Shown one piece after another: positions 29,703-37,660 of a stretch of DNA of 64,000 bases. Source of the DNA: an uncultured SAR86 cluster bacterium (lineage in GTDB: Bacteria > Pseudomonadota > Gammaproteobacteria > Magnimaribacterales > Magnimaribacteraceae); contig CACBUE010000001.1 in the NCBI GenBank assembly GCA_902542325.1, positions 124,001 through 188,000 of the forward strand, written 5' to 3'. Below the pieces are notes generated by a model. The model was not told the DNA's origin and ran no database searches. It saw only the letters and a program-made list of their open reading frames with translations. Both the position numbers and the translations under genes were made by a program. Within the stretch, counting starts at the first letter, position 1, and each line of letters starts with the position of its first letter.

Positions 29703-29779
29703 TGGTGGTTGTGGGTGGGCTTGAACCACCGACCTCGGCATTATGAATGCCGCGCTCTAACCAGCTGAGCTACACAACC
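29703..29779 (-). tRNA. Elongator tRNA with anticodon CAT (tRNA-Met, or tRNA-Ile2)
   Basis: A 77-base tRNA with encoded CCA on the minus strand. Acceptor GGTTGTG pairs fully with CACAACC, so it is not an initiator. The anticodon stem CGGCA/TGCCG holds the loop TTCATAA with anticodon CAT; the T-arm GGTGGTTCAAGCCCACC is canonical. The CAT anticodon could be decoded as Met, or as Ile if lysidine-modified by TilS. Discriminator A73 and overall pattern lean toward elongator Met, but sequence alone does not settle it. Confidence 0.9.
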
Positions 29780-29788
29780 GTGTTGCGA

Positions 29789-29817
29789 ATTTTAGAGATC
29801 AGTTAGGATAAAGTCGA
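29789..29817 (-). promoter_or_regulatory. Putative promoter for the CAT tRNA
   Basis: On the minus strand TCGACT and TAAAAT are separated by 17 bases, with the -10 ending nine bases before the tRNA 5' end. It lies downstream of the ychF stop, so the tRNA can be made independently of the ychF operon. Confidence 0.45.
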
Positions 29818-29824
29818 GTAACTA

Positions 29825-30913
29825 TTAAACATTAAACCTAAAATGCATTACATCACCATCTTTAACAATGTATTCATTACCCTCAGAACGAAGTTTTCCT
29901 GCTTCCTTTGCTCCCAACTCACCTGAATATTCGACATAATCATCATAACCGATCGTTTCAGCTCTAATAAATCCCTTTTGAAAGTCAGTATGAATAACTC
30001 CAGCTGCTTCAGGAGCTGTAGAACCTTGCTTCGTTGTCCAGGCTCTAACTTCTTTTTCCCCAGCAGTAAAGTAAGTTATCAAAGATAACATCTTATAGCT
30101 TTCTCTTATAAGTTTATTGAGGCCTGGTTCTTCCAGTCCCATACCCTTTAAGAATTCCATTCCTTCTTCAAAATCAAGTTCAGCAATTTCAGCTTCAAGT
30201 TGATTACACATAGGAATAACCGTGGAGTCTCTTTCTTCAGCATAGCTAACCAGATCTTCAAGCAAAATATTATCAGAATCCAAATCTTCAACATTTCCTA
30301 CATATAAACATGGTTTTACGGTTATTAAGCCTAACTCTTTAAAGGCTTCTTGGTCATTTTTAAAACTCTCGGTATTTCTACCTAAAATTCCGCTACTTAA
30401 TTCCGCAGAAAGATTCTGGAATTTATCTCTTTGAATCATTACCTCTTTGTCACCTGATCTAGCGGCCTTTTCCAGTCTAAGTAATGCGTTTGACAAAGTT
30501 TCAATATCGGCTAGAAGAAGTTCAGTTTCTACTGTTTCTAGATCCACCACAGGGTTCACTTCATCATGTACATGTGTAATGTCAGGATTTTCGAAGCATC
30601 TAATAACATGAAGAATTGCCTGTGTTTCTCTTATATGAGAAAGAAATTTATTTCCTAAACCTTCTCCTTCAGACGCACCTTTCACTAGTCCTGCTATATC
30701 TACGAATTCAGTTGTTGTAGGTATTATTTTTTCAGGATTTACTATATTAGCAACCTTATTAAGTCTTGGATCTGGCACAGGTACGATGCCTTTATTAGGT
30801 TCAATAGTACAAAAAGGAAAATTTTGCGCTTCGATCCCTGCAGCTGTTAAAGCATTAAATAATGTTGATTTGCCAACATTCGGAAGTCCAACTATCCCAC
30901 ACTTAAGACTCAT
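29825..30913 (-). CDS. ychF: Redox-regulated ATPase/GTPase YchF
   Basis: Obg-family P-loop protein that binds ATP preferentially and associates with ribosomes. The 362-residue length is exact for the family. GLPNVGKSTLFNAL (about 8-21), NFPFCTIEPNKG (switch region), FVDIAGLVKGASEGEGLGN (G3 region), and a C-terminal TGS domain with GFIRAETIGYDDYVE are visible. It overlaps pth by 11 bases, the conserved pth-ychF pair. Confidence 0.96.
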   Translation of the reverse strand: MSLKCGIVGLPNVGKSTLFNALTAAGIEAQNFPFCTIEPNKGIVPVPDPRLNKVANIVNPEKIIPTTTEFVDIAGLVKGASEGEGLGNKFLSHIRETQAILHVIRCFENPDITHVHDEVNPVVDLETVETELLLADIETLSNALLRLEKAARSGDKEVMIQRDKFQNLSAELSSGILGRNTESFKNDQEAFKELGLITVKPCLYVGNVEDLDSDNILLEDLVSYAEERDSTVIPMCNQLEAEIAELDFEEGMEFLKGMGLEEPGLNKLIRESYKMLSLITYFTAGEKEVRAWTTKQGSTAPEAAGVIHTDFQKGFIRAETIGYDDYVEYSGELGAKEAGKLRSEGNEYIVKDGDVMHFRFNV

Positions 30914-31499
30914 TATTTTCTTCTTTAGTAGTATGGTAATTCATCACAGTCTTTTGCCAGCCATCTTGGATTATTTTTTCTCCCAGATCTAGGTAATTAA
31001 TAAGATTACTCATTAATTTTTCTCTTTCTTTAACTGAAGCCTTATTTAAGACATATGAAATGATATCTTTATCTTTCTCTGGTTTGCCTATTCCAATTCT
31101 TAATCTTTTAAAAGAACTGTCTCCTTGTAAATGATCAATTATATTTCTAAGACCATTATGGCCACCATGTCCGCCTGACTCTTTTAGCTTAATTTCTGAA
31201 TTAGGCAGATCCAGTTCATCATGGGCGATTAAAATTTGTTCTGTTCTAAGATTAAAAAATTTTTTTGTTTTTGATACACACAATCCACTTTCATTCATAA
31301 AGGTAGAAGGCGTTACAAAGATTAACTTATAGTTTTCATTAACAAATTCAGCAAATTGACCATGGATTTTTCTTTCTTTTTTTAGAGTTAAAGAGTATTT
31401 ATTGCAAAGCAAATCGACGTAATCAGCTCCAGCATTATGTCGTGTAAGGTCATAATCTTTACCAGGATTACCTAACCCTAATATTAATAGTGGTTCCAT
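30903..31499 (-). CDS. pth: Peptidyl-tRNA hydrolase
   Basis: Releases tRNA from prematurely dropped peptidyl-tRNA. The 198 residues contain LGLGNPGKDYDLTRHNAGADY with catalytic H21, FVTPSTFMNESG, AHDELDLPNSEIKLKESGGHGGHNGLR-type segment and RLRIGIGKP, all characteristic. ATG start. It follows rplY by 14 bases and overlaps ychF. Confidence 0.96.
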   Translation of the reverse strand: MEPLLILGLGNPGKDYDLTRHNAGADYVDLLCNKYSLTLKKERKIHGQFAEFVNENYKLIFVTPSTFMNESGLCVSKTKKFFNLRTEQILIAHDELDLPNSEIKLKESGGHGGHNGLRNIIDHLQGDSSFKRLRIGIGKPEKDKDIISYVLNKASVKEREKLMSNLINYLDLGEKIIQDGWQKTVMNYHTTKEENNES

Positions 31500-31513
31500 G
31501 AAGTATTGAAGTA

Positions 31514-32200
31514 TTATTCGTCAGTCTCTTCTTGACCGTCTGTAGATTCTCCAGCATCTTCTTCTCCAGAAGATTCTCCGTCTTCTTCCGTTTCAATGAT
31601 TTCAGGCTCAACATCAAGTACTTTTGCCTCTGTTACTGAAACTACAGCCTGATCTCTGTCATCGCCTAGTGCAAGAGATGGAATTTCTACTCCTTCAGGT
31701 AGATTAAGAGCTGATAAAAATATTGAGTCCCCAACATCTAGTTCAGCAACATCTACTTCAAGATATTCTGGAAGATTGGAAGCTAGACAACTTATATCGA
31801 TGTCATTAATTAAACGAGAAATTGCACCACCATGCATTTTTACGCCCATGCAGTTATCTTCATTTAAGAACCTTACAGGAACTGAAATACTAATTTTTGT
31901 ATCAGGATTAACTCTTTGAAGGTCAGCATGAAGAACTCTATGAGTAGCAGGATGCCTTTGAATTTCTTTCAGAATAACATTTTGCTCATCACCTGAAATA
32001 TTTATGTTCAAGATTTGAGTAGCAAATCCAGGAATCTCGGATGCTTTCGCAATATCCTTCTCTAGAATAGATATTCTTATAGGATCTTTTTCTCCACCAT
32101 ATATCACGGCTGGTACTGAACCCATTCTTCTTAACTGTCTACTAGAAGATTTACCTTCGACTTCTCTGTTGGTTGCATTTAAATTGACTTGTTCACTCAT
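31514..32200 (-). CDS. rplY: 50S ribosomal protein bL25, long (CTC/TL5) form
   Basis: Binds 5S rRNA. The 228-residue protein has the N-terminal 5S-binding domain (about 1-92, with GKSSSRQLRRMGSVPAVIYGG and the HADLQRVN ending) and a second beta domain (about 95-190) found in CTC-type L25, then an acidic tail rich in Glu and Ser (about 195-228). E. coli L25 has only the first domain (94 residues). The CTC form is common in other gammaproteobacteria such as Pseudomonas. Lies between prs and pth, the conserved order. Confidence 0.94.
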   Translation of the reverse strand: MSEQVNLNATNREVEGKSSSRQLRRMGSVPAVIYGGEKDPIRISILEKDIAKASEIPGFATQILNINISGDEQNVILKEIQRHPATHRVLHADLQRVNPDTKISISVPVRFLNEDNCMGVKMHGGAISRLINDIDISCLASNLPEYLEVDVAELDVGDSIFLSALNLPEGVEIPSLALGDDRDQAVVSVTEAKVLDVEPEIIETEEDGESSGEEDAGESTDGQEETDE

Positions 32201-32211
32201 AATTCTATTGA

Positions 32212-33168
32212 TTACATAAGCATTTCACTTATTGATTCCTCTTTATTTAATCTCTTTATGGCCTCAGCTAAAGTCGGTGCCAAAGATATACATCTTATCT
32301 TTTTACAGGATTTAGCTTCTTCCGAGAGCGGTATAGTATCTGTTACAACTAATTGATCAAGTGAAGATTGATTTATTTTTTCTATTGCCTCTCCTGATAA
32401 AACAGGATGAGTGATATAAGCACTTACACTTCTAGCATCCTTGGCCTTTAATGCATCAGCTGCATTGCATAATGTTCCACATGTATCTGCCATATCGTCA
32501 TAAAGCAAACAATCTTTTTTTGAAACATCTCCTATCACATTCATCACCTCAGATTTGTTCGCTTCGTCTCTTCTTTTATCGATAATTGCCAAGTCACCAA
32601 TATCTAAAAACTTAGATAAAGCTCTTGACCTCACTACGCCTCCGACATCAGGACTTACAACTAATATGTCCTTGAATTTTTGTTTTTTGATGTCCTCATA
32701 GATAACTTTTGTCCCGTATATATTATCTACTGGTATATCGAAAAATCCTTGAATCTGTTCAGAATGAAGCTCTACTGTTAATACTCTATCAATTCCAGAT
32801 CTTTCTAAGATACCTGCAATAACTTTAGCACTAATTGGAACTCTTTGAGACCTTACCCGTCTGTCTTGCCTTGCATATCCATAATATGGAATAACAGCTG
32901 TAATTCTACCTGCAGAAGACCACCTAAGAGCATCAACCATTAGTATTAATTCAATTAAATTCACATGAGAAGGACTACAAGTTGGCTGGATTATGTAAAC
33001 GTCTTTGCCTCTTACGTTTTCGTTAATTTTCACGCTGATTTCGCCATCACTAAAACGACCGATATCTGCTTTTCCTTGCTTTAGAGCAAGTTTTTTACAA
33101 ATTTTTTCAGTAAGCTCAAGGTTAGCTGTTCCGCTAAAGACAGCTATTTTTTGATGTCTTTTCTCCAT
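32212..33168 (-). CDS. prs: Ribose-phosphate pyrophosphokinase
   Basis: Makes PRPP from ribose 5-phosphate and ATP for nucleotides, histidine and tryptophan. The 318 residues include [30 protein letters not shown] (ATP site), the catalytic flexible loop region, [13 protein letters not shown] and the PRPP-binding loop [11 protein letters not shown]. Family length is about 315. ATG start 16 bases after the tRNA-Gln gene on the same strand, the tRNA-Gln-prs arrangement typical near ispE. Confidence 0.97.
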   Translation of the reverse strand: MEKRHQKIAVFSGTANLELTEKICKKLALKQGKADIGRFSDGEISVKINENVRGKDVYIIQPTCSPSHVNLIELILMVDALRWSSAGRITAVIPYYGYARQDRRVRSQRVPISAKVIAGILERSGIDRVLTVELHSEQIQGFFDIPVDNIYGTKVIYEDIKKQKFKDILVVSPDVGGVVRSRALSKFLDIGDLAIIDKRRDEANKSEVMNVIGDVSKKDCLLYDDMADTCGTLCNAADALKAKDARSVSAYITHPVLSGEAIEKINQSSLDQLVVTDTIPLSEEAKSCKKIRCISLAPTLAEAIKRLNKEESISEMLM

Positions 33169-33184
33169 TTGTCTCTCCTATAGA

Positions 33185-33259
33185 TGGCTGGGGTGGCTGG
33201 ATTCGAACCAGCGCATGGCGGCATCAAAAGCCGCTGCCTTACCGCTTGGCCACACCCCA
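33185..33259 (-). tRNA. tRNA-Gln (anticodon TTG)
   Basis: A 75-base tRNA with encoded CCA on the minus strand. It starts TGGGGTG and ends CACCCCAGCCA, with the weak U1-A72 pair characteristic of tRNA-Gln. The anticodon loop CTTTTGATG region yields TTG. Located between ispE and prs as in many gammaproteobacteria, so it is processed from the lolB-ispE-prs transcript or has its own start within ispE. Confidence 0.97.
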
Positions 33260-33278
33260 TTCATATATTTGGCGTATT

Positions 33279-34091
33279 TTATTCTATTATTTGCATTAAG
33301 GGTGAACGTTCTAAGCTTTTTGTTAAAACTAACTTAGGAAAATGTTTCTGTGCTGACTCAGCAGCAGATTTATCGTCAAACTCCAGAAAAATAGTAGAGC
33401 CAGTCCCTGATAATTTAGGTTCTCCAATCAATCTAAGTTTATTAAAAGCTTCATCCATTTCCGAATAAGTCCTTCTTATCCATACTTCAAAACTATTAAA
33501 TGACTGGTCACTAGTAAAGTTCTTTTTGCTGATTTTAGGCCTAGGTACAAAACTAGCTTGCTCAAAAGCATTTTTAGTACTTATTTTTAATGCGGGCAAA
33601 AATAACAAGTAATATTTCTTTTGATATGGATACTCAGCCAGAATTTCACCCCTTCCTTCTGCCCAGGCAGTCTTACCGTATAGAAAGAAAGGAACATCTG
33701 AACCTAACTTTAGAGCAATCTCTGCAAGATCTTGGTCTGATATATCCAAATTCCAAAATTTTCTTAAGCCTAGTAGTGTTGATGCTGCATCGGAACTCCC
33801 GCCCCCTAAACCCTTTTGATCAGGAATAGACTTTACGAGTTCAATTTTGACGCCTTCTTTTACAGAGAATAAATCCTTTAGGAGGTTTGCCGCTTTTAAA
33901 ACAATATTTTGTTTTATAGGATTGGATTCAATTAATTCAATAGAATATGAATTCTTTTTAAGCGTTATATCGTCAAATAATTCAATTAGAGTAAATAATG
34001 AGGATAAGTCATGGAATCCATCATTTCTTTTTTTTACTACCTCAAGATGTAAGTTAAGTTTTGCGGGTGCTCTTAATTTTAATTCTTCCAT
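33279..34091 (-). CDS. ispE: 4-diphosphocytidyl-2-C-methylerythritol kinase
   Basis: GHMP kinase of the MEP isoprenoid pathway, phosphorylating CDP-ME. The 270 residues open with LRAPAKLNLHLEVVKKRNDGFHDLSSLF, contain the glycine-rich ATP loop IPDQKGLGGGSSDAASTLLG (about 87-106) and LGSDVPFFLYGKTAWAEGRGE, and end with LSGTGSTIFLEFD. Slightly shorter than E. coli IspE (283). It overlaps lolB by 13 bases and precedes tRNA-Gln. Confidence 0.95.
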   Translation of the reverse strand: MEELKLRAPAKLNLHLEVVKKRNDGFHDLSSLFTLIELFDDITLKKNSYSIELIESNPIKQNIVLKAANLLKDLFSVKEGVKIELVKSIPDQKGLGGGSSDAASTLLGLRKFWNLDISDQDLAEIALKLGSDVPFFLYGKTAWAEGRGEILAEYPYQKKYYLLFLPALKISTKNAFEQASFVPRPKISKKNFTSDQSFNSFEVWIRRTYSEMDEAFNKLRLIGEPKLSGTGSTIFLEFDDKSAAESAQKHFPKLVLTKSLERSPLMQIIE

Positions 34092-34594
34092 ATTTTTTTA
34101 ACTTTCATAAGAAGATTTAAGTCTCTATATAAAAGAGTGACTTCTGAAGGATAATTATCAAATCCTTTAGTTTCTATTTCCAATCCTATTTCCTCATCTT
34201 GTAGATCTTTTGATTCTAGTCCTAGTAATAATTCTAAAAAACTCTCAACTTTTAATTTAGGCAAGTCGTAAGGCAAGATATTATTTTCAATAAATTCATT
34301 TATATTTAGTGTCTCCCTTCTATCTAGGATGATTACTTTCTCTGGTAGAAGATAGTTTTTTCCAATATTCAACGAAACAGTATTTCCATCTTTGCTAAGA
34401 ACGAAATAACCTGTTTCCTTGCTATCCATATACGAAAGCTTAAACTTACCTTCTATTTTAAAATTTTCTTGGACATTTTTAATTTCACTCGAAAATTTTT
34501 GAGGTTCCATTGGGATTGAAGTGCATCCAAGAGATATAATTATTAGAGATGAAACGATTACATATTGTGAAAATAATCTTCTTAGATTGATCAT
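34079..34594 (-). CDS. lolB: Outer-membrane lipoprotein receptor LolB (by position and lipobox)
   Basis: From the ATG at 34594 the protein has 171 residues: signal sequence and lipobox IIISLGC (Cys about residue 24), then a beta-rich domain with FKIEGKFKLSYMDSKETGYF resembling the LolB opening. LolB receives lipoproteins from LolA and inserts them in the outer membrane. A TTG 18 bases upstream could extend the protein by six residues, but the ATG gives a cleaner signal peptide. Sequence similarity is modest, and the call leans on the lolB-ispE-tRNA-Gln-prs order. It diverges from prfA across only about 30 bases. Confidence 0.82.
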   Translation of the reverse strand: MINLRRLFSQYVIVSSLIIISLGCTSIPMEPQKFSSEIKNVQENFKIEGKFKLSYMDSKETGYFVLSKDGNTVSLNIGKNYLLPEKVIILDRRETLNINEFIENNILPYDLPKLKVESFLELLLGLESKDLQDEEIGLEIETKGFDNYPSEVTLLYRDLNLLMKVKKIWKN

Positions 34595-34624
34595 AAATTC
34601 TATTATCAGCAAAGGTTTACATAA

Positions 34625-35713
34625 ATGATAGAGAGTATTTTAACTAAATTAGGTGATGTTTCTTTTAGATATGAAGAAATAGAATCTCTTTTGAGTAAAC
34701 CAGATATAACCTCTAATCAGGAAGAGTTTATAAAACTTTCAAAAGAATACGCAGATTTATCTCCTGTTGTGAATGCATTCAATGCATTTAAAAAAGCTGA
34801 AGGTGATATGAATGAAGCCAAAGTACTTATGAAAGATTCTGATCCTGAAATAAAACAAATGGCAGAAATTGAATTCGAGGAACTAAAGCAAAGTATTGAC
34901 GACCTTGAAAATGAACTTAAACGCTTACTACTTCCCAAAGATCCTGATGATTCAAAAGATGTTTTTCTTGAAATAAGAGCTGGTACAGGAGGCGATGAAG
35001 CTGCTCTTTTCTCTGGTGATCTATACAGAATGTATTCTAGATTATCTGAAAGGAATAACTGGAAGATGGAAATAATCAACGTGAGAGAGGGCGATCATGG
35101 TGGTTTCAAGGAACTTGTTACAAGAATAGAGGGTTCCGATGTTTACAAGCAACTAAAGTTTGAAGCTGGAGTTCATAGAGTACAAAGAGTTCCTTCTACA
35201 GAATCTCAAGGAAGGGTACATACATCAGCATGTTCGGTTGCTGTTTTAGCAGAACAAGATGACTTAGCGGAAATAAATATAGATAAAAATGATTTGAGGG
35301 TTGATACCTTCCGAGCATCAGGTGCTGGAGGTCAGCATGTTAATAAAACAGATTCTGCCGTTAGATTAACTCACATACCGTCAGGTATAGTAGTAGAGTG
35401 CCAGGATGGTCGCTCCCAACATAAAAATAAAGAGAAAGCCCTTTCATTGCTTCAGTCGAAATTACAAAATGCTGAGAAAGAGAAAGTAGAATCTGAACAA
35501 GCTGAAAATAGAAGAGTCATGGTAGGGTCTGGAGATAGATCTGAAAAAATAAGAACTTATAACTTCCCGCAAAACAGAATTACTGATCATCGTATTGAGT
35601 TTTCTGTTCACAACTTACCCGGTTTTTTAGATGGAGATATGGAGGTTATGATTACAGCTTTACTCGAAGAGAACCAAGCAAGAGCTCTAGCTAATCTTGA
35701 ATCTTCAAGCTGA
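34625..35713 (+). CDS. prfA: Peptide chain release factor RF1
   Basis: Terminates translation at UAA and UAG. The 362 residues include the codon-recognition tripeptide region (RVPSTESQGRVHTSACSV, containing the PxT-type PST) and the catalytic GGQ in ASGAGGQHVNKTDSAVRL (about residue 235). PST rather than SPF separates RF1 from RF2. Preceded by AAAGGT; one base overlap with prmC, whose product methylates this GGQ glutamine. hemA, normally upstream, is not present. Confidence 0.96.
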   Translation: MIESILTKLGDVSFRYEEIESLLSKPDITSNQEEFIKLSKEYADLSPVVNAFNAFKKAEGDMNEAKVLMKDSDPEIKQMAEIEFEELKQSIDDLENELKRLLLPKDPDDSKDVFLEIRAGTGGDEAALFSGDLYRMYSRLSERNNWKMEIINVREGDHGGFKELVTRIEGSDVYKQLKFEAGVHRVQRVPSTESQGRVHTSACSVAVLAEQDDLAEINIDKNDLRVDTFRASGAGGQHVNKTDSAVRLTHIPSGIVVECQDGRSQHKNKEKALSLLQSKLQNAEKEKVESEQAENRRVMVGSGDRSEKIRTYNFPQNRITDHRIEFSVHNLPGFLDGDMEVMITALLEENQARALANLESSS

Positions 35714-36546
35714 TGGATGATTATTCTGCTTTAAACCAGATAAAACTTCTCACGCAATCAAGTATTGTAAGTTCTCAACTAGATATTGAGTTACTAGTAT
35801 TACATCTATTAGAAATTGATAGGAATACTCTATATAGAGATAACCCTCCATTAACAGTTGAAATTAGAAATAAACTTAAAGAACTTACTCAGCGAAGAGA
35901 AAAAGGTGAGCCTCTAGCTTATTTAGTAAATAATATCGAATTCTGGAATCTTAGTCTTTACGTCGATCAAAATGTCTTAGTTCCTAGACCAGAAACAGAA
36001 ATCTTAGTTCAAAAAGTCTTAGAAATATTTGATAAGAAAAAAATTAGAGTCTTGGATTTAGGAACCGGCTCAGGTGCTATTGGACTATCTTTAGCTAAGG
36101 AAAGAGCAAACTGGGAAGTTGTCTGTTCAGATTTAAGTTACGAAGCTCTAAAAGTGACATCGAAAAATATGACAAGGAATTCATTAGATGTATCTCTAGT
36201 CAATTCAAACTGGTCATCTGCTTTTAAGAATGAATATTTTGATGTGATTGTTTCCAATCCTCCTTATATAAATCCTTCTGACCCAAGAGTTTATTCTGAT
36301 GGGTTAAAGTTTGAGCCAAAACATGCACTGATATCTGATTCAGAAGGACTATATGACATTGAGAGAATTGTTAAAGAAACTTCGGAAATTCTTAATAATG
36401 CTGGCTACTTATTCATTGAACATGGCTATGATCAATCAGACTTGGTTGTCTCAATATTTAAGAGATGTGGTTTTTCTCAAATTAGAACGTTTAAAGATTT
36501 AAACGGTGATGATAGAGTCTGCTTAGGAAAGATAAACAGATGTTAA
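35713..36546 (+). CDS. prmC: Release factor glutamine methyltransferase PrmC
   Basis: Methylates the GGQ glutamine of RF1 and RF2. The 277 residues have an N-terminal helical domain (about 1-85), SAM motif VLDLGTGSGAIGLSLAKE (about 115-132), and the catalytic NPPY in IVSNPPYINPSDP (about 180-192). The RPETEILVQ segment is also typical. Overlaps prfA by a base and the downstream GH84 gene by 7 bases. Confidence 0.95.
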   Translation: MDDYSALNQIKLLTQSSIVSSQLDIELLVLHLLEIDRNTLYRDNPPLTVEIRNKLKELTQRREKGEPLAYLVNNIEFWNLSLYVDQNVLVPRPETEILVQKVLEIFDKKKIRVLDLGTGSGAIGLSLAKERANWEVVCSDLSYEALKVTSKNMTRNSLDVSLVNSNWSSAFKNEYFDVIVSNPPYINPSDPRVYSDGLKFEPKHALISDSEGLYDIERIVKETSEILNNAGYLFIEHGYDQSDLVVSIFKRCGFSQIRTFKDLNGDDRVCLGKINRC

Positions 36547-37652
36547 AAGGTTATATAGAAGGTTATTACGGTCGCCTATTTTCTGAGGACGAAAGGGCCA
36601 AAGTAATTAATCATATGGGTAAACTCAAAATGGACTTTTATTTATATGGACCTAAGGAAGATTTGTACCACAGAATAGAATGGGGAAAGACATATCCTGC
36701 TAAAGAACAAAAAACCTTAAGGAGTCTTGTTGACGGATGTAAGAAAAATAAAATAAAACCTATCTTTGCTATTTCGCCAGGTCTTCAATCCTCTAAATTA
36801 TCAAAAAACTTCGTAAAAACTCTTACTTCTAAATTAATACAAGCTCATCAGCTTGGTTTTAATGACTTTGCAATATTTTTTGATGATATTGAGCATAAAA
36901 AAGATAAAGAACTTGCCAAATTTCATCTGACAATCATTAATTTAGTTTCCTCCATCGACTTTCTTAAAAAAAATTCTTTAATGGTTTGCCCTACGGTTTA
37001 CTGCAAAAGTTTTGCCAAAGGAAATATACAAAAAAACGAATATCTAAAAGCTCTTGCAGAGGATATTGACCCTTCTATATCGATATTATGGACAGGAGAC
37101 GAAGTTGTAAGCCAGTCTATTCCGCAAAAGGGAATCAAAGAATTAAAGAGTTTATTTTCAAACCCAATAATAATTTGGGACAACTATTATGCCAATGATT
37201 ACTGCCCTTCAAGATTTTATATAGGACCTTATAAAGGAAGAAAATCTTTAAGTAACTTAACAAAAGCTATAGGAATAAACCCTACTGGTATGCCCTATAC
37301 AGATATGATGTGCCTTTCTAGATTCATGAAAGAGGAAACAGATAAACAGATCTTGAAAAATTTCGATATACCTTCTGAGTTCATCAAAATTTTACCTTAC
37401 TTCTCAGATCCTTTTAAAAACTTTCCCTTGTTAAAACCCAGGGATATAGAAAAGCTTCAGAAAACTCAATACAAACTTTGCATTGAATGGAAGAGTGACT
37501 TGCAGCTCGAATGGGCACCTTTTTTATGGCAATTTTATTCTGATTTGATGTTATTAAAGAAATTAAAGAAGGAAGATAGCAAATTTAATCTTGAAGAGTG
37601 GGTAAAGCGAAGATATTCTGATCCACTAAAAAAGACAATACTTAGAAACTAG
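36540..37652 (+). CDS. GH84 beta-N-acetylglucosaminidase, eukaryotic O-GlcNAcase-like
   Basis: A 370-residue protein matching glycoside hydrolase family 84, strikingly close to the catalytic domain of animal nuclear/cytosolic O-GlcNAcase. It begins GYIEGYYGRLF and has LYGPKEDLYHR (36-45 region), FAISPGL, the adjacent catalytic Asp pair D115-D116 in FFDDIEH, Y154 in CPTVYCKSF, ILWTGDEVVS (182-191), and substrate-binding IIWDNYYANDY with D214, N215 and D220. No signal peptide or membrane helix is visible, so it should act in the cytoplasm. Family members cleave terminal beta-GlcNAc by substrate-assisted catalysis. It overlaps prmC by 7 bases. Substrate here is unknown: glycoprotein, glycan fragment or GlcNAc recycling are possible. 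Confidence 0.87.
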   Translation: MLKGYIEGYYGRLFSEDERAKVINHMGKLKMDFYLYGPKEDLYHRIEWGKTYPAKEQKTLRSLVDGCKKNKIKPIFAISPGLQSSKLSKNFVKTLTSKLIQAHQLGFNDFAIFFDDIEHKKDKELAKFHLTIINLVSSIDFLKKNSLMVCPTVYCKSFAKGNIQKNEYLKALAEDIDPSISILWTGDEVVSQSIPQKGIKELKSLFSNPIIIWDNYYANDYCPSRFYIGPYKGRKSLSNLTKAIGINPTGMPYTDMMCLSRFMKEETDKQILKNFDIPSEFIKILPYFSDPFKNFPLLKPRDIEKLQKTQYKLCIEWKSDLQLEWAPFLWQFYSDLMLLKKLKKEDSKFNLEEWVKRRYSDPLKKTILRN

Positions 37653-37660
37653 GAGAGAAA

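Noticed and set aside
33184-33468. Plus-strand frame starting MAGVAGFEPAHGGIKSR
   Set aside because: It is the antisense of tRNA-Gln and the ispE end; this peptide is a well-known false gene that recurs in databases wherever tRNA-Gln lies.
34717-35079. 120-codon Ser-rich minus-strand frame inside prfA
   Set aside because: Antisense to RF1; serine-rich composition is a by-product of reversed Glu/Asp codons.
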